From the NCBI GenBank assembly GCA_045106985.1, contig JBGCFQ010000005.1, positions 62,001 to 126,000 of the forward strand: a stretch of 64,000 nt of DNA. The letters run 5' to 3'. The translations under genes were made by a program, and so were the position numbers. Below, one piece after another: positions 52,141 through 60,441 of the stretch (the stretch's first letter is position 1; each line of letters begins with the position of its first letter). Below the pieces are notes generated by a model, which worked only from the letters and a program-made list of their open reading frames with translations, did not search any database and was not told where the DNA came from. This DNA is from JAUIET01 sp045106985 (lineage in GTDB: Bacteria; Pseudomonadota; Gammaproteobacteria; Pseudomonadales; JAUIET01).

Positions 52141-54390
52141 TCAAGAGCTCGCGGCAGAGTTGCTTTCAAAGCTGCTTTCCGCTTCACGAAGCGAAGCCTG
52201 ATCCTTGCCAGTCGATAGCATGCGTGACAATTCGAGTTCTCTAAATGTCCTGGCGTCATCGGCTTGCACTCCTTGTTCAACTTCGTTAATAAGGATGTTG
52301 CGTAGCTTTTGCAGTCTTCGGTTGCCCGGCATCAAACGTTGTCCACGAGACAAAAACACGTCGGCCTTATCAAGCGCACCGATTTTCATTTCAGTTTCCG
52401 CCAGTGCTGCGTACTCATTTCCTATTGCTTTAATGCCGTCCCATGCTTCCGCATTTAACGGGTCAATACTTAGGACCTGTTGATAGATTTTCTCCACATT
52501 TTCTATAAGACTATCTTGCGTGCCACTGACGCCAGATATGAGTCGTGCTTCAGCTAGAAATCGCCTGATACGATCAGCTTGTTCGGCGTCCTTTTTCTTC
52601 TGGCGTGCAATCAATTGTTTTGTCGATTGCGGATTCTGGGTTTTCGCTGAATTAGTCGCTAATTGGCGGTCGCTTCTTTCAAGGTCGGCGATAAGTTTAT
52701 AGGTGCTTTTTCCTTCTGGATGCGTTAAGTCAACCTGGTATGCAATCGCTATCAGACTTCTCGCTTTTGCATAGTCCTTTACTATGGCCGCTTTTTGCGC
52801 TCTGTTGAGATACGAGCTGGCAACGGCTCGAATTCCGCCTAATGCCAACTTGTTTTCTGGATCAATTTGAAGCACCGCCTGGAATCGGCTAAATGCATCA
52901 TCTCCGTCCACAGTCTTGTATCGATTTTCTCGCATTGCTTTGTTAGCCTGCTCAATGCTGGTAGCTATTAGAGTCGCCTTTTCCTCCCGACGCGCTTGGT
53001 GTTGTTCGGTTTGGAACACCAATGCTCTTAGCTCTTGTTGTTGGCCCAGCAATTCAGCGTCATCTAGATAGAATGCTATTTGGGTAATGCGATCAAGCCC
53101 GGCACTGGCCGCTGCGCTGTCACCGGCGGTTATGTGCGCCTTTGACTCGGCCAGGTAATTTTCCAGCAAGTCACGAACTCCACTAATCGCTTCCTGATTC
53201 TGTGGGTCCCACGCAAGCGCAGTAGTAAAGAAGAATTGGGCATTGTCGTCGAGCGGCGAATGGAGCCGCTGATCAAGTAGCGCGGCCTTTCCTTGCTGTA
53301 CTAGATTGAATACGGTTTGATCTTTAACTGAACTTACCTTTGGTGTAACTTCAGCTGTAGGCGCATAGGATGCGTCATTGATCGCCCAGAGACCGCTTAC
53401 GATTGTTGCTCCGCACATAAAACCAAGAGCCACTTTGCCTGCTTGTGCCGCTGTTCGATATTTGACACCTTGTTTGCGTGATTCGCTATTTTTCGTTTTT
53501 CGCTCAATACCATCGTTAACCAGGCCTTTCTTTGGCCGGGTATAAAGCGTGCGGTCACTTGCGTTTGGATCTGAGTTTAAGCGATGCATATGGATTTCTA
53601 GCGCCCTGTCCAAAGCAACAATAAATGCCTCGCCACAGGAGAATCTGTCGTCCGCATTTTTTGCTAACGCTCTATCGATTACGGGTTGAAATGCCTCAAG
53701 ATCTTCTCGCAGCGTGGGAATGCTAGAGAAAACGTGCTCATGGGCAATACCGATTGCTGAATCGGCTGTGTATGGAAGTCTTCCCTCGAGAAGCTCAAAC
53801 AATATAACGCCAAGACTGTAAATATCTGATCGACGCTCAAGTGGCTTGCCGCGAGCTTGCTCAGGACTCATGTATGCAGGCGTACCCAGTACCGACCCTG
53901 CGATAGTAATTTGAGTTCCGGCATTGGTTGGCCGCGCAATACCGAAATCACTAACCACCGCGCTGCCATTCTCGCTTAACAGTACGTTGGCTGGTTTTAT
54001 ATCACGGTGAATAAATCCTTTTTCGGATGCATAGTGCAATGCTGATGCAACTTCTCTTACTATTGTTGCGCTGCGCTCAAGCGGCACAGGCGATTGCATT
54101 AGGTTTTTGAGATCGCCACGATTGAGGTATTCCATGGCAATGTAGAGAGTACCGTTGTGTTGGCCTACGTCGTAGACAGAGACAATGTGGCGATGCGATA
54201 ACTTGGCGATAATTCTCGCCTCACGCACGAACCTGACAGCATAGGCTCTTTTGCTTGCGCCGGGATCCGAAATTATCTTCAGTGCAACCTGGCGCTGAAT
54301 TTTCTCTTGCATAGCCAAGTAGACCGTTGCTTGGCCGCCTCTACCGAGGACTTTCTCGATACGATAACCTGGCAAATTCGGGTATTGCAT
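52141..54390 (-). CDS. Membrane Ser/Thr protein kinase with TPR-like C-terminal region
   Basis: ATG 54390 follows AGGAG closely; a TTG at 54396 is the alternative. Of 749 residues, ~8-270 form a Hanks-type kinase with GRGGQATVY, Lys38 (VALKII), HRD with Asp130 (FIHRDIKPANVL), DFG with Asp148 and MSPEQAR, all intact. A basic linker leads to one hydrophobic segment (VALGFMCGATIVSGLWAI, residues ~308-325). The remaining ~420 residues are helical with repeated ALxxDPxNxxA patterns (ALAWDPQNQEA, VLQIDPENKLAL, VLSIDPLNAEAW), i.e. TPR-like, probably periplasmic. PASTA domains are absent. The next gene on this strand encodes the FHA protein. Confidence 0.92.
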   Translation of the reverse strand: MQYPNLPGYRIEKVLGRGGQATVYLAMQEKIQRQVALKIISDPGASKRAYAVRFVREARIIAKLSHRHIVSVYDVGQHNGTLYIAMEYLNRGDLKNLMQSPVPLERSATIVREVASALHYASEKGFIHRDIKPANVLLSENGSAVVSDFGIARPTNAGTQITIAGSVLGTPAYMSPEQARGKPLERRSDIYSLGVILFELLEGRLPYTADSAIGIAHEHVFSSIPTLREDLEAFQPVIDRALAKNADDRFSCGEAFIVALDRALEIHMHRLNSDPNASDRTLYTRPKKGLVNDGIERKTKNSESRKQGVKYRTAAQAGKVALGFMCGATIVSGLWAINDASYAPTAEVTPKVSSVKDQTVFNLVQQGKAALLDQRLHSPLDDNAQFFFTTALAWDPQNQEAISGVRDLLENYLAESKAHITAGDSAAASAGLDRITQIAFYLDDAELLGQQQELRALVFQTEQHQARREEKATLIATSIEQANKAMRENRYKTVDGDDAFSRFQAVLQIDPENKLALGGIRAVASSYLNRAQKAAIVKDYAKARSLIAIAYQVDLTHPEGKSTYKLIADLERSDRQLATNSAKTQNPQSTKQLIARQKKKDAEQADRIRRFLAEARLISGVSGTQDSLIENVEKIYQQVLSIDPLNAEAWDGIKAIGNEYAALAETEMKIGALDKADVFLSRGQRLMPGNRRLQKLRNILINEVEQGVQADDARTFRELELSRMLSTGKDQASLREAESSFESNSAASS

Positions 54391-54879
54391 GTCCAACTCC
54401 TAATCTATGTCAGCGTTAACATGAGGAAGAATTTCCAAATGTTTGTGCTGGATCAATAATCCGGAAAAGACAGGAGAGACTCAATAAATACAAAGTATGG
54501 CTTTGTAAGTGTGGGCTTAGGCTTTAAGTGCTAATTGCACCGTTCATCGATTAAGGTTTCTTGGTGATTCGTCGCAAGTGCTTGAAACTACTAATTATTA
54601 TCCAGTCATTATCTTGAATCCGAATAGTGTCGAACTGTATATGGAGTGATTGATAAAAGATGCCTTATCGATCAAGAGTGCTGTGGCTTTCCAGTTCTTT
54701 GTTTGAGCAAGCTGACGGACGGTTGCGTAGCTTCAAAGGCCTTGACTACACTTAAAACAACCTCCAAACAGTAGGCGAAAGCGCTATTTTGTCTTCCTTA
54801 TACACCCTATCACTGATCGAAGATGCGCTGCACCTTCTTTCGTTTCATTGATATACGAATAACTATGCGGGATAAGTTG
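54391..54879. other. Divergent intergenic region between kinase and response regulator
   Basis: These 489 bases lie between divergent signalling genes and should contain promoters for both. I see no gene, repeat or clear operator. Confidence 0.45.
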
Positions 54880-55617
54880 ATGGAACAAGACATCTTTCTG
54901 ATCGTTGACGATAATGACGAGCTCCGGCAGGAAATGGTGAGCTATCTAAATCGTTATGGCGTTGTGTCTGTTGACGTTGATAGTGCAAAAGCTGCTAGAG
55001 AAGTTTTACTTTCTCAGCCAATTTCAATCGTCATTCTTGACGTGGTTATGCCGGGTGAATCCGGTTTGGATTTGACTAAATGGATCGTTCAGAACCTGGG
55101 CACGCCAGTTATTCTGCTTACATCACTAGATGATGTAACTGATCGAGTAACGGGATTAGAAGTAGGGGCGGACGACTATATACCAAAACCCTTTGATCAG
55201 CGTGAGCTATTAGCCAGAGCACGGTCTGTGCTACGTCGGGTAACCACCGATGAAGCTGACACAGCCAAGACTGCACCGAGTCCCAGTCTTTCTTTGTGCA
55301 CCGTTACGAGCCGACTTACGCTTCCGCATGGTGAGCAGACAAAGCTCAAAAGCCAAGAACTGAAAGTGCTGCGTTTCTTGTCAGACAACGCGGGTAAGGT
55401 GGTCACCAGGGAAATGCTGTATTCGCATGTCTACCAGCGACCGTGGAACCCCGATGATAGGGCCATCGATAACATCGTTGTGCAGCTGCGGAAGATAATC
55501 GATTGTGATGACAGCACTGGAGACAGCAGGATAAAAACCGTACGCAATAAAGGGTATTTTCTGGATGTGGGCTTTATTGATTGCGCTCAAGGCACTGAAA
55601 TGCAGGCGGGACAATGA
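54880..55617 (+). CDS. OmpR/PhoB-type response regulator
   Basis: ATG 54880 is chosen because GGGATAAG precedes it; upstream in-frame ATGs give tails unlike the family. The 245 residues have a receiver domain with phospho-acceptor Asp54 (IVILDVVMPGESG), acidic pair in LIVDDNDE, Lys in ADDYIPKPFDQ, then an OmpR winged helix (LKSQELKVLRFLSDNAGKVVTREML, AIDNIVVQLRKII, IKTVRNKGYFLD). It starts a plus-strand run with the HD-GYP and histidine kinase genes (33 and 32 bases between), so the three are probably one operon and one pathway. Confidence 0.93.
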   Translation: MEQDIFLIVDDNDELRQEMVSYLNRYGVVSVDVDSAKAAREVLLSQPISIVILDVVMPGESGLDLTKWIVQNLGTPVILLTSLDDVTDRVTGLEVGADDYIPKPFDQRELLARARSVLRRVTTDEADTAKTAPSPSLSLCTVTSRLTLPHGEQTKLKSQELKVLRFLSDNAGKVVTREMLYSHVYQRPWNPDDRAIDNIVVQLRKIIDCDDSTGDSRIKTVRNKGYFLDVGFIDCAQGTEMQAGQ

Positions 55618-55650
55618 CCAGCCGCTTTCAGCTTCACCGGAGGCGATGAC

Positions 55651-56943
55651 ATGGGCTTACTGAAGTTTTTGAACAAGAGAGCCAGAGAGGTTTATGGCCG
55701 CGAATCCCGTCGCTATATTTCAACCACGGGTGGTTATGTAAGACGAAGGCAGAGCATGGTTCATGTTAGTCAATTGAGCATTGGCATGTATGTTTCGGGT
55801 CTGGACAGGCCTTGGCTGGACACGCCCTTTTGTACGCAAGGCTTTTATGTTCGCTCTCAGGAAGACATTGACCAAATAAAACGTTATTGCGAGCGCGTCT
55901 ATATAGACATAATACACAAGAAAGCAGTGTCGCTGGCTGATCCAACTCGCGAGAAAGAGATTGATGTTTCGATCCATAAATTACCAGACAAAAGCGCCTG
56001 GAATGGTGAGGAAAAGAGTTATCTTCGTTCTCAAGAACTTACCAGGTCTATATTGGACGAAGTCCGTTTACGCGGAATTATAAGAGAGGAATCAGTCAGA
56101 GACACAGTACGCACTTGCCTTGACAGTATTCTGCAGAATTCGCATACCTTATTGTGGGTATCGCAACTTGCTAAGCAGGGCAATAGTACCTTGGAGCGCC
56201 ATGCTTTAAGTGTCTGTATCTTGGCTATTGCGTTCGGGCGATACCTTGGGCTTAGCAAAGAGGAGCTGGAGAAACTTGGCTCGAGCGCCATCTTGCATGA
56301 TGTAGGCATGCTTGCGCTAGATGAGGACGTTAGAGAGCGAATATATTCTGGCCAAGCTGAACTCAGCGATACTGATCGAACTGCCGTAAACGCGCATACG
56401 GAACTGGGCCGAGATCTGTTGGTTTCCAATGATTGGCTGATGTCTGCTATCGACGTGGCTTACTGTCATCATGAGCACTTTGATGGTACGGGTTATCCTC
56501 GAGGGCTGCGGGGAGGGGCTATTCCAGAACTGGCACAGATTGTTGCACTTGCAGATACCTACGACGCTATAACCAATGCGCAAAGCTATCAATCGAACAA
56601 GTCGTCCCTTGATGCATTAAAGATCATCTATGACCAGCGCGACCAACAGTTCGACCCGAATCTGGCGCTCAGCTTTATTCGATTCATTACGATCTACCCA
56701 CCCGGTGCAATCGTTGAACTCAAAAACGAGCTCATTGGCATAGTGATTGATGCCACTAGCGGTCACAAACATTTGCCTACTATTATGTTGCTGCTCAATG
56801 CAGATCGTTCTGCGCGCAAGCCGGAACTGATCTCGCTTGCTGAGAAATACAAGATGCCTGAAGGTCAAAACTACAGTATTGTCAAAATGTACCCTCCGGG
56901 TAGTTTCGATATAGATACGCGACTGTATTTAGATCCTTCCTAG
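55651..56943 (+). CDS. HD-GYP domain protein, probable c-di-GMP phosphodiesterase
   Basis: ATG 55651 follows GGAGGC. The 430 residues have a DUF3391 N-terminal domain (HVSQLSIGMYVSGLDRPWLDTPF) and an HD-GYP domain (~175-350): LHDVGM with His216-Asp217, HTELG, HH pair at 273-274 and GTGYPRGLRG. In active proteins HD is usually followed by xGK; here the Lys is Met220, so metal and substrate handling may be altered. Otherwise the metal ligands look complete. Position points to an output or modulator of the flanking two-component pair. Confidence 0.9.
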   Translation: MGLLKFLNKRAREVYGRESRRYISTTGGYVRRRQSMVHVSQLSIGMYVSGLDRPWLDTPFCTQGFYVRSQEDIDQIKRYCERVYIDIIHKKAVSLADPTREKEIDVSIHKLPDKSAWNGEEKSYLRSQELTRSILDEVRLRGIIREESVRDTVRTCLDSILQNSHTLLWVSQLAKQGNSTLERHALSVCILAIAFGRYLGLSKEELEKLGSSAILHDVGMLALDEDVRERIYSGQAELSDTDRTAVNAHTELGRDLLVSNDWLMSAIDVAYCHHEHFDGTGYPRGLRGGAIPELAQIVALADTYDAITNAQSYQSNKSSLDALKIIYDQRDQQFDPNLALSFIRFITIYPPGAIVELKNELIGIVIDATSGHKHLPTIMLLLNADRSARKPELISLAEKYKMPEGQNYSIVKMYPPGSFDIDTRLYLDPS

Positions 56944-56975
56944 TTTAGCAAGCGAGTCTGTTTTTTAAATTCACT

Positions 56976-58487
56976 ATGAATATACCGTTGCTAAAAAAAA
57001 ATGGGCGGGCGCCTAACCGCTTGTTGAGCACGCTGGCTAGAAGCTGGTATTTCGAAAGTTCTTATTTGCTGGTTGGTAGTTTGGTCTGGACTTTTGTTGT
57101 TTCCTTGTTGGTTTATGCCTGGGTCAGCCTAATTCCGAAAACGTATTTGCCTTTTCTCTTTCTACTCATTTTCGCTTCCGCAATAGTACTCAAATGGGTG
57201 TTGTACAGTCTCATTATCAGCCAATTCATTCGTTTTGATGAATACTTCCGGCTAGGCTTGGAACAAAGAGACATTACGAGCAGCCTACCTAACAAACCAG
57301 CTTATACTCTGCATCAATGGTACGACCTACTTGATCAGCTTCTGGATCGATTGTATCAGAACACGCATACCATCTCCGAAGTCGAAGATCGTTATCAATC
57401 GATTCTGGATACGCAATCTGAGTTTGTCTTTAAGATCGACGAAAATCGATTCATGATTTATTCGAATCGCTCCTTCAATGATTTTATTTCTATGGGTAGT
57501 GACCAAAACGACAACTTTCTTGTTCTTGACTTTCTGGTTGACAACGTAGTTTCAGATATTATAAAGCAACAAGAAAAATTGTTAGAGTCGCTAAAAGAGG
57601 CTCCAGAAGGTATCGAATTTACTGTCAACTTGTTTTTAGCCGGTGAAGAACATATTGTTCGTTGGCATGCTATCTGTGTTCGAGAACACGTCAACGATTC
57701 TAATAGCGCCTGTAATTATGTGTTTGTAGGTCGAGACATCACTAATACATTGAAGCTGGAAGAGCGTGCCAGGAGACAGGAGAGCTTAGCCACTGTTGGG
57801 CAGTCTGCTTCATTTATCTGTCACGAAATCAGTCAGCCCTTGTCAGTCATAGAGTTGGCGACAAGGAATTTGATGGATTTGCGGCAAAGCAATTTATTGT
57901 CAGCCAATGACTTTGAGCAGAAGACCGCAACGGTACTGGCGAATGTGAGTCGTATCAGTAAAATTTCTCGCGAGCTCACTCACTTTGGGCGATATTCGAG
58001 CCAGGGCGACAGCGTATTTGATTTACATGAGCTGGTTTCTGATACTCTTGATGAAGGTAGAGATCTCAGTAGGCACGCTCGCATTAAAACGCCGCAACCT
58101 CAGTCTCAGCAATCGTTGCTTGTGAATGGAAATTCGACGCTGTTTAGACAAGTGATCTGCAATTTGCTAAAGAACTCTAGCTATGCGCTTGCAAAAAATA
58201 AACCGGAAAACCCTGAGATCACCTTAGATGTTTGGCACGATACCTTAGGGGTTAACTTGCGAGTGAAAGATAACGCCGGTGGTGTCCCAACCCGGGATTT
58301 GGAAAAATTATTGATGCCTTTCTATTCCACAAAGCCGCCTGGAGAGGGCTCTGGGCTTGGCTTGGCTTTTTGCTTCGACGTAGTGCAGAAAATGGCTGGT
58401 TCCATAGAATGCAAAAACGACGAGCAGAAAGGTTTTTCAGTGCACATTACCCTACCACAACATCAGGCTGCGAATTCCGCGGCTTGA
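56976..58487 (+). CDS. PAS-containing sensor histidine kinase
   Basis: The 503 residues start with two membrane segments (~31-51 and ~58-82), then a PAS domain (YQSILDTQSEFVFKIDENRFMIYSNRSF to VGRDITNTLKLEERA), a dimerisation helix with phospho-acceptor His283 in FICHEISQPLSVIE, and an ATPase domain with N box (QVICNLLKNSSYAL), G1 (VKDNAGGVP) and G2 (GEGSGLGLAFCFDVVQKM). It is the likely partner of the OmpR-type regulator two genes upstream. Confidence 0.92.
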   Translation: MNIPLLKKNGRAPNRLLSTLARSWYFESSYLLVGSLVWTFVVSLLVYAWVSLIPKTYLPFLFLLIFASAIVLKWVLYSLIISQFIRFDEYFRLGLEQRDITSSLPNKPAYTLHQWYDLLDQLLDRLYQNTHTISEVEDRYQSILDTQSEFVFKIDENRFMIYSNRSFNDFISMGSDQNDNFLVLDFLVDNVVSDIIKQQEKLLESLKEAPEGIEFTVNLFLAGEEHIVRWHAICVREHVNDSNSACNYVFVGRDITNTLKLEERARRQESLATVGQSASFICHEISQPLSVIELATRNLMDLRQSNLLSANDFEQKTATVLANVSRISKISRELTHFGRYSSQGDSVFDLHELVSDTLDEGRDLSRHARIKTPQPQSQQSLLVNGNSTLFRQVICNLLKNSSYALAKNKPENPEITLDVWHDTLGVNLRVKDNAGGVPTRDLEKLLMPFYSTKPPGEGSGLGLAFCFDVVQKMAGSIECKNDEQKGFSVHITLPQHQAANSAA

Positions 58488-59141
58488 AAGTCTGATCTTG
58501 CTCGTCACTTTTTCATTTTTGCTTGAATTAGCATCTTGGTTCTGTCGCGAGTTCGCTGATTTTCAGTATCGATCTATACTCAATTATCCAAAACGAGCAT
58601 TATTCGGATAATGTACTATCAGCTTTAAGGGACGTCACCACCAACAAGATATCATTTTGCAATGCGTCCGTTGGTATGTGGCTTATTAGGCGTCAATGAT
58701 GTTGGCCGGTTGAGCGCTTAACTATTGGATCTATTTCGTAGTTGTCGCCCTCCTTTTAATTGACGCCTTCTTGCGATAACTCTCTGCTTCAATTTCCAGA
58801 ATCGCGGTATGTTGCACCAGTCGATCGATCGCGGCCACGGACATCATATTGTCGTCATCGTTGGCTGCAACATCAAACACACATGACAATACTTGCTGAT
58901 GGCTTCGCTTATGGCAGTGTCAACTTGATGTTCAGTGACTACTTTAAACCTGCAGTCTTCTTGACATGCAACATGTACAGCCATGCTCAACCTTGAACTC
59001 ATCATCTACCAAACAGCTCAGTTTAACTAATTTAAAGCGCTGAGATCATTGATAATTAGCAGCTCATGCCGAGACTAAGGTAAGATCTTAGGGTATCAAC
59101 CTACTCTTCCTTCCACTCTACAATACTAAGAGGAATAACAA
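58488..59141. other. Intergenic region with mobile-element debris
   Basis: This 654-base gap contains the istB remnant described separately; the rest shows no supported gene. The MAPEG gene's ribosome site AAGAGGA lies at its right end. Confidence 0.5.
58731..58850 (-). pseudogene. IS21 IstB C-terminal remnant
   Basis: Read on the minus strand, the frame gives NMMSVAAIDRLVQHTAILEI followed by EAESYRKKAS and a stop at 58731. This is the typical C terminus of the IS21-family helper ATPase IstB (compare TVAAIDRLVHHATILEM..ESYRR). No Walker motifs or istA are present, so only the end of the element survives. Confidence 0.72.
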
Positions 59142-59573
59142 ATGGGTCATTCAATTTTAGCACCGGCGGCCGTTCTAATTCTTTGGTCTTTAATTATGCT
59201 GCTCTGGATAGTGGTTACGCGTTTCCCGGCGTTTAAAAAAGCGGGCGTTGACCTCGCAAATGCCGAACCGGGCGGCCGCTACGGTGATATCGAAAGCACC
59301 ATGCCCGCCAACGTAAACTGGAAGTCGCATAACTTCACACACCTTATGGAGCAGCCTACCTTGTTCTACGCCGTGGTCGCGGTTCTTGCACTTGCAGGTG
59401 CGACCAGCCCAATCAATGTGACTTTAGCGTGGGGTTATGTGGCACTGCGAATCCTTCACAGCCTTTGGCAATCATTGATTAACACAGTACCGGTTCGCTT
59501 TCTTTTGTTTGCGCTGTCTACTCTGTGTCTTTTAGCTTTGGCAGTTAACGCTGTGCGCGCAACCGTTTTCTAA
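59142..59573 (+). CDS. MAPEG-family membrane protein
   Basis: The 143 residues have four membrane helices and the MAPEG pattern: LIMLLWIVVTRFPAFKKAG, NWKSHNFTHLMEQPTLFYAV (conserved N, E and P) and WGYVALRILHSLWQS. MAPEG proteins are glutathione- or eicosanoid-related membrane enzymes in eukaryotes; bacterial members often have unproven glutathione transferase activity. AAGAGGA precedes the ATG. Confidence 0.88.
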   Translation: MGHSILAPAAVLILWSLIMLLWIVVTRFPAFKKAGVDLANAEPGGRYGDIESTMPANVNWKSHNFTHLMEQPTLFYAVVAVLALAGATSPINVTLAWGYVALRILHSLWQSLINTVPVRFLLFALSTLCLLALAVNAVRATVF

Positions 59574-59581
59574 GCCGAGCG

Positions 59582-59995
59582 CTAGAAGACGTCGCGACCG
59601 GTGAGATAGGCTTCGATGCTGTCGGCACTTTCTACCACCGCATTAATAACGGTTAGCAAGGTTTGCGCATCGGTATTGGCCGAGATCTGTGCGTTATAGG
59701 CGGCGAAATACTCGCCGTCGGACGCCATAACTTGCCAGGCACCTAATTTGGAGCTGTGGTTAATGCCCAACAGAAGGTTAGCGATCTTCTGCCCTAGCGG
59801 TTCCGCACTCTTATAGCCTATAGAATAGATCTTTCGAATCTCCAAATCGCCAATACGCTTGGTAGATGAGCTAATAACCACCTGCTGGTATCTGTCGCCA
59901 CTTAGCTGCAATACAGCTTGATAATCGCCATCGCTATCGGTTTCGTAGTCTATATTAAGCTGGTCTAGCAACGGCGCAATGCGCTCATCTGCCAT
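59582..59995 (-). CDS. YbjN-like small protein
   Basis: ATG 59995 with AGGAAG seven bases upstream gives 137 residues. The pattern (LLDQLNIDYETDSDGDYQAVLQL near the start, then a helix LGQKIANLLLGINHSSKLGAWQV and a final DAQTLLTVINAVVESADSIEAYL) fits the YbjN/type III chaperone-like fold. Function is unknown. It converges with the MAPEG gene, eight bases apart. Confidence 0.65.
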   Translation of the reverse strand: MADERIAPLLDQLNIDYETDSDGDYQAVLQLSGDRYQQVVISSSTKRIGDLEIRKIYSIGYKSAEPLGQKIANLLLGINHSSKLGAWQVMASDGEYFAAYNAQISANTDAQTLLTVINAVVESADSIEAYLTGRDVF

Positions 59996-60086
59996 TTTTT
60001 TACTTCCTAACATCGTCTGATAAAGCTCGCAGGGAATTGAATGTTATTATTGGCGTCGGTCAAAGAACAACGAACCACGCCATACC

Positions 60087-60407
60087 ATGAAGACTACTTT
60101 AAATTCCGATGCTGAACAACGCCGCCTCAGCGAGAAACTGAACCTCGAAACTGCAAAAATGCCGTGGACGGAGCTACAGACCTTTTTCGCCACTGGCGTT
60201 GTGATAAAGGTTGCCACCTCCCTGGACCTGCTGCAGGTTGCCGAGCAACTTGTGGCAGATAATGCCGACCTAGTAGCAGAATGGATGAATGACGGCTCGG
60301 TCTCTCAAGTAAGCGATGAGCAGGCACATCAATGGTTTGAGCAGGACAGCGAGCTTTGGACCGTGGTTATCAAGCCCTGGGTGCTGGTACAGCAGGCAGA
60401 CTCCTAA
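60087..60407 (+). CDS. DUF2288 family protein
   Basis: The 106 residues carry the family pattern MPWTELQTFFATGVVIKVA, DLLQVAEQLVADNADLVAEWM and the end ELWTVVIKPWVLVQ. DUF2288 proteins are small, cytoplasmic and uncharacterised. It is divergent from the YbjN-like gene and convergent with putA. Confidence 0.85.
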   Translation: MKTTLNSDAEQRRLSEKLNLETAKMPWTELQTFFATGVVIKVATSLDLLQVAEQLVADNADLVAEWMNDGSVSQVSDEQAHQWFEQDSELWTVVIKPWVLVQQADS

Positions 60408-60441
60408 GCTTCTCTATAGCGCTTTCAGAGATCGCACCTCG

